64,000 nt of DNA from Streptomyces pyxinae (GTDB lineage: Bacteria > Actinomycetota > Actinomycetes > Streptomycetales > Streptomycetaceae). Below the pieces are notes generated by a model. The model had not been told where the DNA came from, searched no databases, and saw only the letters and a program-made list of their open reading frames with translations. The stretch's first letter is position 1, and every line of letters begins with the position of its first letter. Both the position numbers and the translations under genes were made by a program. The stretch is taken from assembly GCF_024756275.1 (NCBI RefSeq), contig NZ_JANUGQ010000016.1, forward strand, positions 1 through 64,000, written 5' to 3'. Positions 9,115 to 17,349 of this stretch are shown piece by piece.

Positions 9115-10514
9115 TGGCCGACGAGCGAGATACGTGGCTCGACCAGGAAGCGGCGGAGCGACTGCTGCGGGGTGAACCGGTCGTCCCCGCCGACGCGCAG
9201 GACGTCATCCGGGCCCGGCGGCTGGCAGAGGTGCTCGACCGGGCCCGGCCCATGTCCCCGTCCGGTGAGCCGCTTGCCGGGCCGTCCCCCCGGGGGATGT
9301 CCGACGAGATGTCCGGGCAGCCGTCCGGGGAGATTGCCGGGGGGACGTTCAGGGGGGTGTCCGGAGGACCGGCCGCGGAGCTGCCCGGGGAGGCAGCGGC
9401 GGTGGCCGCCTTCCGGGCTGCGCGCGCGGCCCGGGAGAGCCGGGGCGGGCGGGCGGTGGCCGGGTGGGTTCCGGGCGCCGCCGAGCTGAGCGCGGTACGG
9501 CTCACCCGACCCCGGGGGCCCGGTCGCTGGGCCCGGCCGGTGCGCTGGGGGCTGGCCTTCTCGGTGGCCGGGCTCGCGGTGGGCGGCGTGGCGATGGCGG
9601 CGGCGGGCGGCGGGGTGCTCCAGGTGCTGGGCGATGCCGGGCGGGAGCCGCTGCCGGCCGTCTCGGTGTCGGTGGACGGCACCCCCGGGGCGTCGGCCGC
9701 CGGGCCGAGCGGTGACACGGAACCGCCGGTCCCGCCGATGGTGCCCGGCCCGTCCGGGGGACCGGCGCGGAGCGCGGACCCGGCCGACCCGGCTCACCCG
9801 TCCGGCGGTACCGCCACGGCCGGGCCGGGGGAGCCGGGCGGCACCGTGCCCGGAACCGGGAGCACCGCCGGCGCCACCGGGACACTGCCCGGCCCCGGCG
9901 ACGGACCGGGGGGCGCCGGCCGTACCGACGCCGGGGCGGGTACCGGTACCGGTCCCGTGCCGGCCGAGACGCCCCTGGCCGACGGCGGGCCCGGCGGCCG
10001 GCCGACCGGCCGGCCCGGCACGGTCACCTGGTACGCCCGGACCACCAAGGCGTGCCGGGAGTACCAGGACGGCCGGCGGGACCGGGACCGCATCAAACAT
10101 CTGGAGACCGCGGCCGAGGACGCCGAGGGCGTGCGGGGCGGCCGGCACGGCATCGGCCGGTTCTGCGAGAAGCTGCTGAGCGGCGAGTACGCCCCCCGGA
10201 CCGGTCCCGGCAAGGGCGGCGGCGGGGGCAAGGGCGGATCCGGCGCGGACGCCCCCGGCAAGGGCGGCGGAGGCGCCGGCCCGCTGCCGGGCAGCGGCTC
10301 GGGATCCGGCCAGGGCGGCGGCCACCTGCCCGGGGCCGGCGGGACCGGTCCCGGAGGGACGTCCGGCGGGATCGGCTGGACCGGTGGACTGCCCGGTGGA
10401 CTGCCCGGGGGCCTGCCGGGTGGTTGGACCGGCGGACTGCCCGGCTCCGCCACCGTGCCCGCGCCCGCGACCGTCCGGCCGCTGGTTGTGCGCCCGGCGC
10501 TCAGCGGGGTGTGA
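9114..10514 (+). CDS. putative membrane anti-sigma partner with Gly/Pro-rich outer domain
   Basis: 466 aa from ATG 9114. The cytoplasmic N-terminus (MADERDTWLDQEAAERLLRG onward, about residues 1-130) has the short acidic helix followed by low complexity seen in actinobacterial RsdA-like sigma regulators. One transmembrane helix (WGLAFSVAGLAVGGVAMAAA) lies near 143-165. The remaining 300 residues are outside and very rich in Gly, Pro and Thr, except for a conserved-looking helical stretch CREYQDGRRDRDRIKHLETA near 315-350. The tail has GGLPGGLPGGLPGG repeats. Coupling to the sigma gene is seen; the anti-sigma role is inferred. Confidence 0.7.
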   Translation: MADERDTWLDQEAAERLLRGEPVVPADAQDVIRARRLAEVLDRARPMSPSGEPLAGPSPRGMSDEMSGQPSGEIAGGTFRGVSGGPAAELPGEAAAVAAFRAARAARESRGGRAVAGWVPGAAELSAVRLTRPRGPGRWARPVRWGLAFSVAGLAVGGVAMAAAGGGVLQVLGDAGREPLPAVSVSVDGTPGASAAGPSGDTEPPVPPMVPGPSGGPARSADPADPAHPSGGTATAGPGEPGGTVPGTGSTAGATGTLPGPGDGPGGAGRTDAGAGTGTGPVPAETPLADGGPGGRPTGRPGTVTWYARTTKACREYQDGRRDRDRIKHLETAAEDAEGVRGGRHGIGRFCEKLLSGEYAPRTGPGKGGGGGKGGSGADAPGKGGGGAGPLPGSGSGSGQGGGHLPGAGGTGPGGTSGGIGWTGGLPGGLPGGLPGGWTGGLPGSATVPAPATVRPLVVRPALSGV

Positions 10515-10704
10515 CACTTTCGCACCGCCCGACGCAGTACTGAATAGCCGACTGGTCATCGGCAGCGCGAAAGAGCCGGGGTTCCCCCCGTACCTACGGC
10601 TCAGCGCAACGGCGCGGGCGGGACACGTTCCCCCGGTCCCGCCCGCGCCATCCCTTCACTTCCCGCCCCGCCCCGGCCCATCCCGTCCCGCCTGACACGC
10701 GCGG

Positions 10705-11640
10705 TCACCAGTGGACGACCACCTTGTCCCCGGGGCGCACCTGGGCGAAGACGGCCGCCAGCCGCTCCTTGTCCCGGACGTTGACACAGCCGTGCGAGCC
10801 GCCGCTGTAGCCCCGGGCCGCGAAGTCCGCCGAGTAGTGCACCGCCTGGCCGCCGCTGAAGAACATCGCGTACGGCATCGGCGTGTGGTAGAGCGTCGAG
10901 GTCCACTCCCGCTCCTTGCGGTCCACCGTGAAGACGCCCTCCCGGGTGGGGGTGTTCTCGGTGCCGAAGCGCACATCCATCGCCGAGACCACCCGGCCGC
11001 CGATCATCCAGGCCAGGGTGCGGCTCTCCTTGCTGACGCAGAGCACCCGGCCGGTCAGACAGCGGGCGTCCGGCCGGTCCAGCTCGTTGGTGGTGGGCGG
11101 CCGCAGTTCATCGGCGGTCGGCACCCGGCTGGCCGTGACCAGCCGCCGCCAGGTCTCCCGGTCCACCTCGCCGGTGGCGTCCAGCCCCCGGGCGCGCTGG
11201 AAACCGGAGACCGCCTCGGCGGTCAGCGAGCCGTAGAACGCCGTCGGGTTGCGGTGGAAGTGGCCCAGCTGCCGCAGCCGGGCCTGGAGCTCGCGCACCC
11301 GCTCGCTCTCCGAGCCCTCGGCCATCAGCGCGGCCGGCCGGGGCTCCGGGCTCGGCCGGGACCGGTCGGACGGCGTGGCGGACGCCTTCGCCGGGGCGCT
11401 CGGGGCCGGCGGCGGCGACCAGCTGGTGGCCGGCGCCGGTACGGGCACGAAGGCCGGGGCGGCCGTCGCGGACGGCGAGGGCGCGGCCGGGGCGGAAGGG
11501 GCCGGGGGAGCGGAGGCCGGGGCCGGGAGCGCCCGGGCGGAGGGCGCGCCCGCTCGTACCGTGCCGGGCGCGCAGCCTGCGGCCAGCGCCACCGCCGCGG
11601 CCACCGGTACCGCTGCCTTCAGTACGGACGTGCGGCGCAT
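10705..11640 (-). CDS. L,D-transpeptidase lipoprotein with peptidoglycan-binding domain
   Basis: 311 aa. Forms 3-3 peptidoglycan cross-links or attaches proteins to the wall, outside the membrane. The lipobox is ALAAGC (Cys 23). A Pro/Ala-rich linker runs to about 105. A PG_binding_1 domain follows (VRELQARLRQLGHFHRNP to GEVDRETWRRLV, about 110-170). The C-terminal YkuD domain has the catalytic SHGCVNV motif (Cys about 287) and the upstream His of VHYSADF. Complete. Divergent from the LysE-type gene. A second L,D-transpeptidase lies at 25942-26640. Confidence 0.92.
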   Translation of the reverse strand: MRRTSVLKAAVPVAAAVALAAGCAPGTVRAGAPSARALPAPASAPPAPSAPAAPSPSATAAPAFVPVPAPATSWSPPPAPSAPAKASATPSDRSRPSPEPRPAALMAEGSESERVRELQARLRQLGHFHRNPTAFYGSLTAEAVSGFQRARGLDATGEVDRETWRRLVTASRVPTADELRPPTTNELDRPDARCLTGRVLCVSKESRTLAWMIGGRVVSAMDVRFGTENTPTREGVFTVDRKEREWTSTLYHTPMPYAMFFSGGQAVHYSADFAARGYSGGSHGCVNVRDKERLAAVFAQVRPGDKVVVHW

Positions 11641-11901
11641 CGAGGCCCCCCTCGGGATCGGGTACGTACCTGTTGGATGATTCCCGGCGCCACTTGGTTG
11701 CGCACCGTTCCCGTCCGTTCACCGAACCCTTCCGGCCACGCACGGGCCCCACCGGCTGACGCCCCGATGCCCCCGGCTCCGCCCCGGCCCCCACCGGCTG
11801 ACCCCCCGATGTCCCCGGCTCCGTCCCGGCCTCGTCCCGGCCCCGTCCCGGGTCGTGGAAGGCCCGGCAGGGTGTCGTACCCCTGTGCGACACTCCGGCC
11901 C

Positions 11902-12678
11902 ATGCTGGGTGTCACCGATCTGCCGACCTATCTCGCCGGACTGGCCCTGGTCGTGCTGTTGCCGGGGCCCAACTCCCTCTATGTGCTCTCCGTCGCCGCG
12001 CGGCGCGGTGTCCGCCCCGGCTATGTCGCCGCCTCCGGGGTGTGGTGCGGCGACACCGTGCTGATGACCCTCTCGGCCGCCGGGGTGGCCTCGCTGCTCC
12101 AGGCCAACGCGCTGCTCTTCGGGATCGTGAAGTACGCCGGGGCCGGCTATCTGACCTGGCTGGCCTTCGGCATGCTGCGGGCGGCGTGGGTGATGTGGCG
12201 GAGCCGTCGCGACCGCGCGGACGCGGCGGAGGGGACCGCAGCCGCAGCCACGGACACCACCACGGCCGGGATCGCAGCCACGGGCACCGTCACGGGCGCC
12301 TCCATGGCCGGGACCGGGGCCACCGCAGGGACCGGGGCCGCGGCGGGGTCCGCGCGGCCGTCCGGGCCGGAGACGGAGCGGCCGTTCCGCCGGGCCTTCG
12401 TGGTCAGCCTGCTGAACCCGAAGGCGATCCTGTTCTTCGTCGCCTTCTTCGTCCAGTTCGTGGACCCCGCCTACCAGTACCCGGCGCTCTCCTTCGTGCT
12501 GCTCGGCACCCTCGCCCAGGCGGCCAGCGTCCTCTATCTCTCGCTGCTGATCTTCTCGGGCACCCGGCTGGCCGCCGCCTTCCGGCGCCGCAGGCGGCTC
12601 TCGGCCGGGGCGACCTCGGCGGCCGGCGCGCTCTTCCTGGGCTTCGCCGTCAAGCTCTCCCTGGCGAGCGGCGTCTGA
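11902..12678 (+). CDS. LysE/RhtB-family amino-acid exporter
   Basis: 258 aa. The start is ATG 11902, where the family's N-terminus (MLGVTDLPTYLAGLALVVLLPGPN) begins; the open frame continues far upstream only as a GC-rich shadow. About six transmembrane helices. The signature LPGPNSLYVLS is in helix 1 and FRRAFVVSLLNPKAILFFVAFF in the second half. An Ala/Thr/Gly-rich loop of about 50 residues (about 105-155) separates the two halves and is longer than usual. The family exports amino acids such as leucine or lysine; the substrate cannot be told from sequence. Confidence 0.88.
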   Translation: MLGVTDLPTYLAGLALVVLLPGPNSLYVLSVAARRGVRPGYVAASGVWCGDTVLMTLSAAGVASLLQANALLFGIVKYAGAGYLTWLAFGMLRAAWVMWRSRRDRADAAEGTAAAATDTTTAGIAATGTVTGASMAGTGATAGTGAAAGSARPSGPETERPFRRAFVVSLLNPKAILFFVAFFVQFVDPAYQYPALSFVLLGTLAQAASVLYLSLLIFSGTRLAAAFRRRRRLSAGATSAAGALFLGFAVKLSLASGV

Positions 12679-12743
12679 CGGCCCGCCCGTCAGGGGCCGG
12701 GCCCGGGGCCCGGCCGCGCTGCCCGTCCACCCGGGCGCTTGAC

Positions 12744-12760
12744 CCTCACACCGTGTGAGG
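12744..12760. promoter_or_regulatory. MerR-type operator in a stretched promoter spacer
   Basis: A perfect dyad, CCTCACAC-C-GTGTGAGG, lies between TTGACC (12739-12744) and TGTCGT (12764-12769), a 19-bp spacer. Elongated spacers with a central dyad are the hallmark of MerR-regulated promoters. The merR-like gene starts 20 bp further on, so autoregulation is likely. Confidence 0.75.
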
Positions 12761-12779
12761 CCGTGTCGTAGGAGGCGTC

Positions 12780-13655
12780 ATGTTCACCATCGGAGACTTC
12801 GCCCGGCACGGCCGTGTGTCGGTCCGGATGCTGCGCCACTACGACGCCATCGGACTGCTGCGCCCGGCCCGGGTCGACCCGTACAGCGGCTACCGCTTCT
12901 ACGAGGCGGCCCAGCTCGCCCGGCTCAACCGCGTGATCGCGCTCAAGGAACTCGGCTTCACGCTCGACCAGGTGCGGACCATCCTGGACGAGCGGCTCGG
13001 GCCGGAGGAACTGCGCGGCATGCTGCGGCTGCGCCGGGCCGAGCTGGAGACCGAGCTCGCGGCGGCGTCCGCCCGGCTGGCCCACGTGGCGGCGAGGCTC
13101 CGTGTCATCGAGAGCGAGGGACACATGTCCACTCAGGACGTCGTGCTCAAGAGCGTGCCGGGCGCCCGGCTGGCCCAGCTGAGCGGGGTGGCCGCCGGCT
13201 TCTCCCCGACCGACATCTCCCCGGTGATCACTCCGCTGTACGAGGAGCTGTGCGCCCGGCTGGAGGCCGCCGGTGTCCCGTTCGGCCCGGGTCTCGCCCA
13301 CTACGAACCCGCGCCGGCCGCGGAGGGCGAGGGGGCCGTCCTGGTGCACGCCGGGATGACCGTCCCGGCGGGGGTCACGGTGCCGGGCCTGGAGATCGTC
13401 GAGCTGCCCGGCCTGGAGCAGGCGGCGACGATCGTGCACCGGGGCCCGATGGAGGAGATGCTGCCGACCGTGCAGACGCTGGCGAGCTGGATCGAGGCCG
13501 AGGGCTACCACTCGGTGGGCCTCGCCCGTGAGCTGTACCTGGAGACCCCGGAGGACCGTACGCGCTGGGTCACCGAGTTCCAGGAGCCGGTGACCAGGAC
13601 CGCCGCCGGCGCCGCCGATGCCGCCGACGACGGAGCCGGTACGACCGGCGTCTGA
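12780..13655 (+). CDS. MerR-family regulator with GyrI-like effector domain
   Basis: 291 aa. The N-terminal winged helix has the family signature MFTIGDFARHGRVSVRMLRHYDAIGLL and YRFYEAAQLARLNRV. A dimerisation coiled coil is near 75-118. The GyrI-like small-molecule-binding domain runs from about 120 to 275 (VVLKSVPGARLAQLSG to YLETPEDRTRWVTEFQEPV). The last 15 residues are Ala/Asp-rich. Such proteins bind varied hydrophobic ligands and activate by untwisting the promoter. TAGGAGG precedes ATG 12780, and its own operator is just upstream. Nothing identifies other targets. Confidence 0.9.
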   Translation: MFTIGDFARHGRVSVRMLRHYDAIGLLRPARVDPYSGYRFYEAAQLARLNRVIALKELGFTLDQVRTILDERLGPEELRGMLRLRRAELETELAAASARLAHVAARLRVIESEGHMSTQDVVLKSVPGARLAQLSGVAAGFSPTDISPVITPLYEELCARLEAAGVPFGPGLAHYEPAPAAEGEGAVLVHAGMTVPAGVTVPGLEIVELPGLEQAATIVHRGPMEEMLPTVQTLASWIEAEGYHSVGLARELYLETPEDRTRWVTEFQEPVTRTAAGAADAADDGAGTTGV

Positions 13656-13960
13656 CCGGCCCGGGGGTGCCGGGCCCCGCACCGGGGACGGGGCCCGGCA
13701 CCCCCGGTGCCCGCTCGGCGGCGGCACCCCACCGGGCGGCGAGGAGACTCCGGCGAGGGGGCTCAATGGGTGATGACACTCATGGTCAGAAATGGCAAGA
13801 GCAGGGTCGAGTTCTGGCCGAAAAGGGGTGAGCTTACCCACCTGGTTCGGCCGTCAAGCCCGCCGTCCAGGGTTTTCTTTCCCCTATGGGGCTGAAGTTT
13901 TGTAGATCACACGTTAGTTGGGGCCCGAACACGCCTACCCTGTCATGGGTGAACAAGTTG
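13656..13960. other. intergenic region before the M20 gene
   Basis: 305 bp. It starts with the strong terminator at 13663-13705. Near the end, TACCCT (13936-13941) stands 7 nt before an in-frame GTG at 13949, resembling a leaderless promoter for the amidohydrolase gene. No small gene recognised. Confidence 0.5.
13663..13705 (+). terminator. strong hairpin terminator after the MerR gene
   Basis: A 17-bp perfect stem (GGGGGTGCCGGGCCCCG and its complement) with a 9-nt loop, 8 bp after the stop codon. Confidence 0.8.
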
Positions 13961-15214
13961 ATGTCCCGCGACCCAGATACCGACGTTCCCGGCGACAGTT
14001 CCCTCCTCGGTACGCTCTCGGAACCCTTGCGTGCCGAGCTGATCGCGTTCCGCCGGGACCTTCACATGCACCCCGAGCTCGGCAACCAGGAGTTCCGCAC
14101 CACCGCCGCGCTCAAGGCCCGTCTGGAGGCGGCCGGACTCTGTCCGCGTGTCCTCCCCGGCGGCACGGGGCTGATGTGCGACGTCGGCACCTGGGACGGC
14201 GTACGCCCCATGCTGGCGATCCGCGCGGACATCGACGCGCTGCCCATCCCGGACACCAAGACGGTCCCGTACCGCTCCACCGTGCCCGACCGGGCGCACG
14301 CCTGCGGCCACGACGTCCACACCACCGTGGCGCTCGGCGCCGGTCTGGTCCTGGCCGAGCTGGACCGCGAGGGGCTGCTGCCCCACGCGGTCCGGCTGAT
14401 CTTCCAGCCCGCCGAGGAGGTGCTGCCGGGCGGCGCGGTGGACGCGGTAGAGGCCGGAGTGCTGGAGGGCGTCGGCAAGATCATCGCCTTGCACTGCGAC
14501 CCCCGGGTGGACGCGGGCCGGATCGGGCTGCGCACCGGGCCGATCACCTCCGCCTGCGACCGGCTGGAGGTCAGCCTGGACGGGCCCGGCGGCCACACCG
14601 CCCGCCCGCATCTCACCACCGACCTGGTCACCGCCGTCGCCCGGGTGGCGGCCGACGCCCCCGCGCTGCTGGCCCGGCGGATCGACGCCCGCTCCGGTCT
14701 GGTGCTCACCTGGGGCCGGATCGAGGCGGGCCACGCGCCCAACGTCATCCCCCAGCACGCCGAGCTGGGCGGTACCGTCCGCTGCCTGGACATCAACGCC
14801 TGGCGGGACGCCCCCGACCAGGTGTACGCGGCGATCGACGAGGTGGCCGCGCTGCACGGCGCCAAGACGCAGATCGAGTACGTCCGGGGTGTGCCGCCGG
14901 TCGTCAACGACGGGACGGTCGCCGGCCTGCTCCGGGACGCGATGGCCGCCCGCCGGGGCGTGTACTCCGTCGAGGACACCGAACAGAGCCTGGGCGGTGA
15001 GGACTTCTCCTGGTACCTGGAGCACGTCCCGGGCGCGATGGCCCGGCTCGGCGTCCGCCGCCCCGGCGACCCGGCCCAGCACGATCTGCACCGGGGCGAC
15101 TTCGACGTGGACGAGTCCGCGATCCAGGTGGGTGTGGAGCTGTTCACCGCCGCCGCGCTGATCGACGCCCTGCCCCCTCGCCAGGACCGCCAGGAGGTCT
15201 CCGACCGCCTCTGA
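13961..15214 (+). CDS. M20-family amidohydrolase (IAA-amino acid hydrolase type)
   Basis: 417 aa from ATG 13961, which has GGGTGA 8 nt upstream. GTG 13949, in frame and just after TACCCT, is an alternative and would be leaderless. Metal-dependent hydrolase of N-acyl or amidated amino acids. Seen: FRRDLHMHPELGNQE at the N-terminus, AIRADIDALPI, the metal-binding HACGHDVHTTVALG, QPAEEVLPGGA with the catalytic Glu pair, an inserted dimerisation domain (about 180-300, containing GGHTARP), and the C-terminal EDFSWYLEHVPGAM ligand region. All key residues are present. Substrate unknown. Confidence 0.9.
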   Translation: MSRDPDTDVPGDSSLLGTLSEPLRAELIAFRRDLHMHPELGNQEFRTTAALKARLEAAGLCPRVLPGGTGLMCDVGTWDGVRPMLAIRADIDALPIPDTKTVPYRSTVPDRAHACGHDVHTTVALGAGLVLAELDREGLLPHAVRLIFQPAEEVLPGGAVDAVEAGVLEGVGKIIALHCDPRVDAGRIGLRTGPITSACDRLEVSLDGPGGHTARPHLTTDLVTAVARVAADAPALLARRIDARSGLVLTWGRIEAGHAPNVIPQHAELGGTVRCLDINAWRDAPDQVYAAIDEVAALHGAKTQIEYVRGVPPVVNDGTVAGLLRDAMAARRGVYSVEDTEQSLGGEDFSWYLEHVPGAMARLGVRRPGDPAQHDLHRGDFDVDESAIQVGVELFTAAALIDALPPRQDRQEVSDRL

Positions 15215-15345
15215 CACCGGAGCCATGGGCTGCCGGCTGCCGGCTGCCGGCAGCCGGGCATCGGGCGCTGGGCATCGAGTGCCCGGGTGCCAGGTGCCGG
15301 GCAGGGGGCAGAGGGCTCTGAAATCCCTGGTGTCCGCCTCTTCCC

Positions 15346-15383
15346 TTACGGGCGGTGACGCGCGCTCGCGTCACCGCCCGTAA
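15346..15383. terminator. 17-bp perfect hairpin, probable bidirectional terminator
   Basis: TTACGGGCGGTGACGCG and its exact complement around a CGCT tetraloop, 131 bp past the amidohydrolase stop. This is one of the strongest stems in the window and isolates the nucleoside uptake region from the upstream genes. Confidence 0.8.
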
Positions 15384-15537
15384 TGGCGCAAAACCGTGGT
15401 GTGGCGAGGTGCTCGGCTGGGTAAAGGCCTCTCCCACAATATGACCTCTTTGAGTAGAGTGTCCCCGTACGTGGAGCGGTCGGACCGGCTCTGACGACGA
15501 TCCGGTAACGCTTCATGAACAGGGCTTTAACTCACAT

Positions 15538-15549
15538 CTACGCGCGTTA
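15538..15549. promoter_or_regulatory. putative nucleoside-regulon operator, bmp copy
   Basis: CTACGCGCGTTA, one variant half-site of the palindrome CTACGCGCGTAG. It overlaps a -10-like TACGAT (15548-15553), about 60 bp before the TTG start of the BMP lipoprotein gene. Matching sites occur before the ABC operon, deoA and add. Confidence 0.6.
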
Positions 15550-15608
15550 CGATCGCCGCGAAACCAGCGCCGGACAGAGGCGCTTCGGTCAGGTCGAAGG
15601 AGCCTCCC

Positions 15609-16658
15609 TTGCGCCGGATCACCAGGATCACCACCGTGGGTGTCGCGTCCGCGGCGCTTGCGCTGAGCGTCACCGCGTGTGGCGGAAAGTCTTCGTCGGA
15701 CGCCGCGTCCGACAGCAAGAACCCGAAGGCCGCGCTGGCCTACGACGTCGGCGGCCGCGGTGACCAGTCGTTCAACGACGCCGCCTTCGCCGGTCTCCAG
15801 AAGGCCGAGAAGGACCTGGGCGTCAAGCCCGCCGAGGCGGAGCCCAGCGAGGGCGAGGGCGACCCGGACAAGGTCCAGCGCCTCACCGAGCTGGCCCGCG
15901 CCGGCAACAACCCGGTGATCGGCGTCGGTTTCGTCTACGCCTCCGCCATCGCGGAGGTCGCGCCCAAGTACCCGAAGACCACCTTCGGTCTGATCGACGA
16001 CACCTCGAAGACCGGCAAGAACATCGCCAACCTGGTCTTCAACGAGGAGCAAGGCTCCTACCTGGCCGGTGTCGCCGCCGCCAAGGTCACCAAGTCCAAC
16101 ACCGTGGGCTTCATCGGCGGTGTGGAGACCCCGCTGATCAAGAAGTTCGAGGCGGGCTTCGTCCAGGGCGTCAAGGACACCAACAAGAACGTCAACATCA
16201 AGGTCCAGTACCTGACCCAGCCGCCGGACTTCGGTGGCTTCTCCAAGCCCGACCTCGGCAAGGCCGCCGCGCAGGGCCAGCTGGACGCCGGCGCCGACGT
16301 GATCTACTCCGCCGCCGGTCTGGCCGGCACCGGTGCGATCGAGGCCACCGCCAAGGCGAAGAAGTGGGCGATCGGCGTCGACTCCGACCAGTACGCCCAG
16401 AAGGGCCTGGCGCCGTACAAGGAGTACATCCTCACCTCGGTGACCAAGGACGTCTCCGACTCCGTCTTCAACCTGATCAAGTCGGTCAAGGACGGCAAGC
16501 CGCAGTCCGGTGAGGTCCGTTACGGCCTCGACAAGGACGGGGTGGGCCTCTCCACCTCGAACCCGGCCTACGGCAAGCTGACCGCCGTGACGACCGCGGT
16601 GGACAAGGCCAAGGCCGACATCATCGCCGGCAAGATCAAGGTCAAGGCCACCCCGTGA
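15609..16658 (+). CDS. BMP-family nucleoside-binding lipoprotein of the ABC importer
   Basis: 349 aa from TTG 15609, with AAGGAG 7 nt upstream. Extracellular substrate-binding lipoprotein: n-region MRRITR, lipobox SVTACG (Cys about 24). The mature BmpA/Med fold follows, with AYDVGGRGDQSFNDAAFAGL, VGFVYASAIAEVAPKYP, NLVFNEEQGSYLAGVAA, VGFIGGVETPLIKKFEAGF and IGVDSDQYA, all family signatures. The BMP family binds purine and pyrimidine nucleosides. The ATPase and two permeases start 690 bp downstream on the same strand. A hairpin follows the gene, so it is probably expressed separately and at a higher level. Confidence 0.94.
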   Translation: MRRITRITTVGVASAALALSVTACGGKSSSDAASDSKNPKAALAYDVGGRGDQSFNDAAFAGLQKAEKDLGVKPAEAEPSEGEGDPDKVQRLTELARAGNNPVIGVGFVYASAIAEVAPKYPKTTFGLIDDTSKTGKNIANLVFNEEQGSYLAGVAAAKVTKSNTVGFIGGVETPLIKKFEAGFVQGVKDTNKNVNIKVQYLTQPPDFGGFSKPDLGKAAAQGQLDAGADVIYSAAGLAGTGAIEATAKAKKWAIGVDSDQYAQKGLAPYKEYILTSVTKDVSDSVFNLIKSVKDGKPQSGEVRYGLDKDGVGLSTSNPAYGKLTAVTTAVDKAKADIIAGKIKVKATP

Positions 16659-16664
16659 GGCGGT

Positions 16665-16698
16665 GGGCCGGTCCTCCGGTTTCTCCGGTGACCGGCCC
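16665..16698 (+). terminator. hairpin after the BMP gene
   Basis: Nine-bp stem GGGCCGGTC / GACCGGCCC with a 16-nt loop, 6 bp after the stop codon. Confidence 0.5.
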
Positions 16699-16712
16699 GA
16701 GCGATCGGTTCA

Positions 16713-16754
16713 ATCGCTGATCGCTGATCGCTGATCGCTGATCGCTGATCGCTG
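16713..16754. repeat. six tandem copies of ATCGCTG
   Basis: Exact 7-bp units, head to tail, 55 bp after the BMP stop codon. Copy number in such arrays tends to vary between strains. Confidence 0.95.
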
Positions 16755-16952
16755 AGTGGTCGAGCGGTCGAGCGGTGGGCGGCCGAGCGTGAGCCGTGTC
16801 GAGGGGCGAGAGCAGCGGCGTCGGCTTCCGTGCCCGGGCCCCGAGAGGGCCCGCACGGGAGCCCGTCGCCAGGTCCGGCCCCGGACCGGCCGCTCGCCCG
16901 GTGGCCCCGGCAGGGCCGGCCGCTCCGGCTCCGCCGCGTACCTCGCATCGAT

Positions 16953-16987
16953 CGCGTACGCGCATGTGCATGCATGCGTGCGTGCGT
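16953..16987. other. 35-nt alternating purine-pyrimidine tract
   Basis: Strict pyrimidine-purine alternation, made of CG, TA, CA/TG and GC steps. Such tracts favour left-handed Z-DNA under negative supercoiling. It lies about 175 bp upstream of the operator before the ABC operon. Confidence 0.7.
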
Positions 16988-17160
16988 CGCGTACCGCACC
17001 AACACCGCGAACGACCGGCCGCGCGGGTGACGACCCGGCCCCGCCCGGCACGGACCCGACGGGCCGTGCCGGCCGCCGGCCGGACCGCCCGGGGCCCGGT
17101 GCGGGCCCTGGCCCGTATTCTCGGCGCAGGGCTCTGGCCAAGGGTTTTCGGCATTCTCCG

Positions 17161-17178
17161 GCGCTACGCGCGTAGCGC
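17161..17178. promoter_or_regulatory. putative nucleoside-regulon operator, ABC operon copy
   Basis: Perfect 18-bp palindrome GCGCTACGCGCGTAGCGC, with core CTACGCGCGTAG at 17164-17175. It lies 172 bp upstream of the ATPase start. Same core as before deoA and add and near-identical to the bmp site. Confidence 0.7.
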
Positions 17179-17349
17179 TTCCCGTGACGCGATAACTTCG
17201 CTCCACCGCCTGCCCGAACAGCCCGCACCACCCGTCTGCCCCGCTCCGTTCACCCTCCCGTCCCTTCCGTCACCTCCGCCCGGCCCGCCCCACCCCGTCC
17301 CCCGCCCTTCCCGGTTCTTCCGCTCCCTTCCCGCCAAGGAGAGTGCGTC

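Larger units (their letters stand above)
15215..15608. other. intergenic region upstream of the BMP lipoprotein gene
   Basis: 394 bp containing CTGCCGG heptamer repeats (about 15230-15255), a perfect 17-bp hairpin (15346-15383), a TAGAGT hexamer near 15456 and, close to the gene, the nucleoside-type operator at 15538. No coding frame supported. Confidence 0.6.
16659..17349. other. long intergenic region between the BMP and ABC genes
   Basis: 691 bp with no supported gene. It contains a terminator, a tandem heptamer array (16713-16754), a 35-nt alternating purine-pyrimidine tract (16953-16987), the operator palindrome at 17161-17178, and a C/T-rich leader running to the AAGGAG site at 17337. 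The unusual sequence density suggests regulation or a structured leader. Confidence 0.65.
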
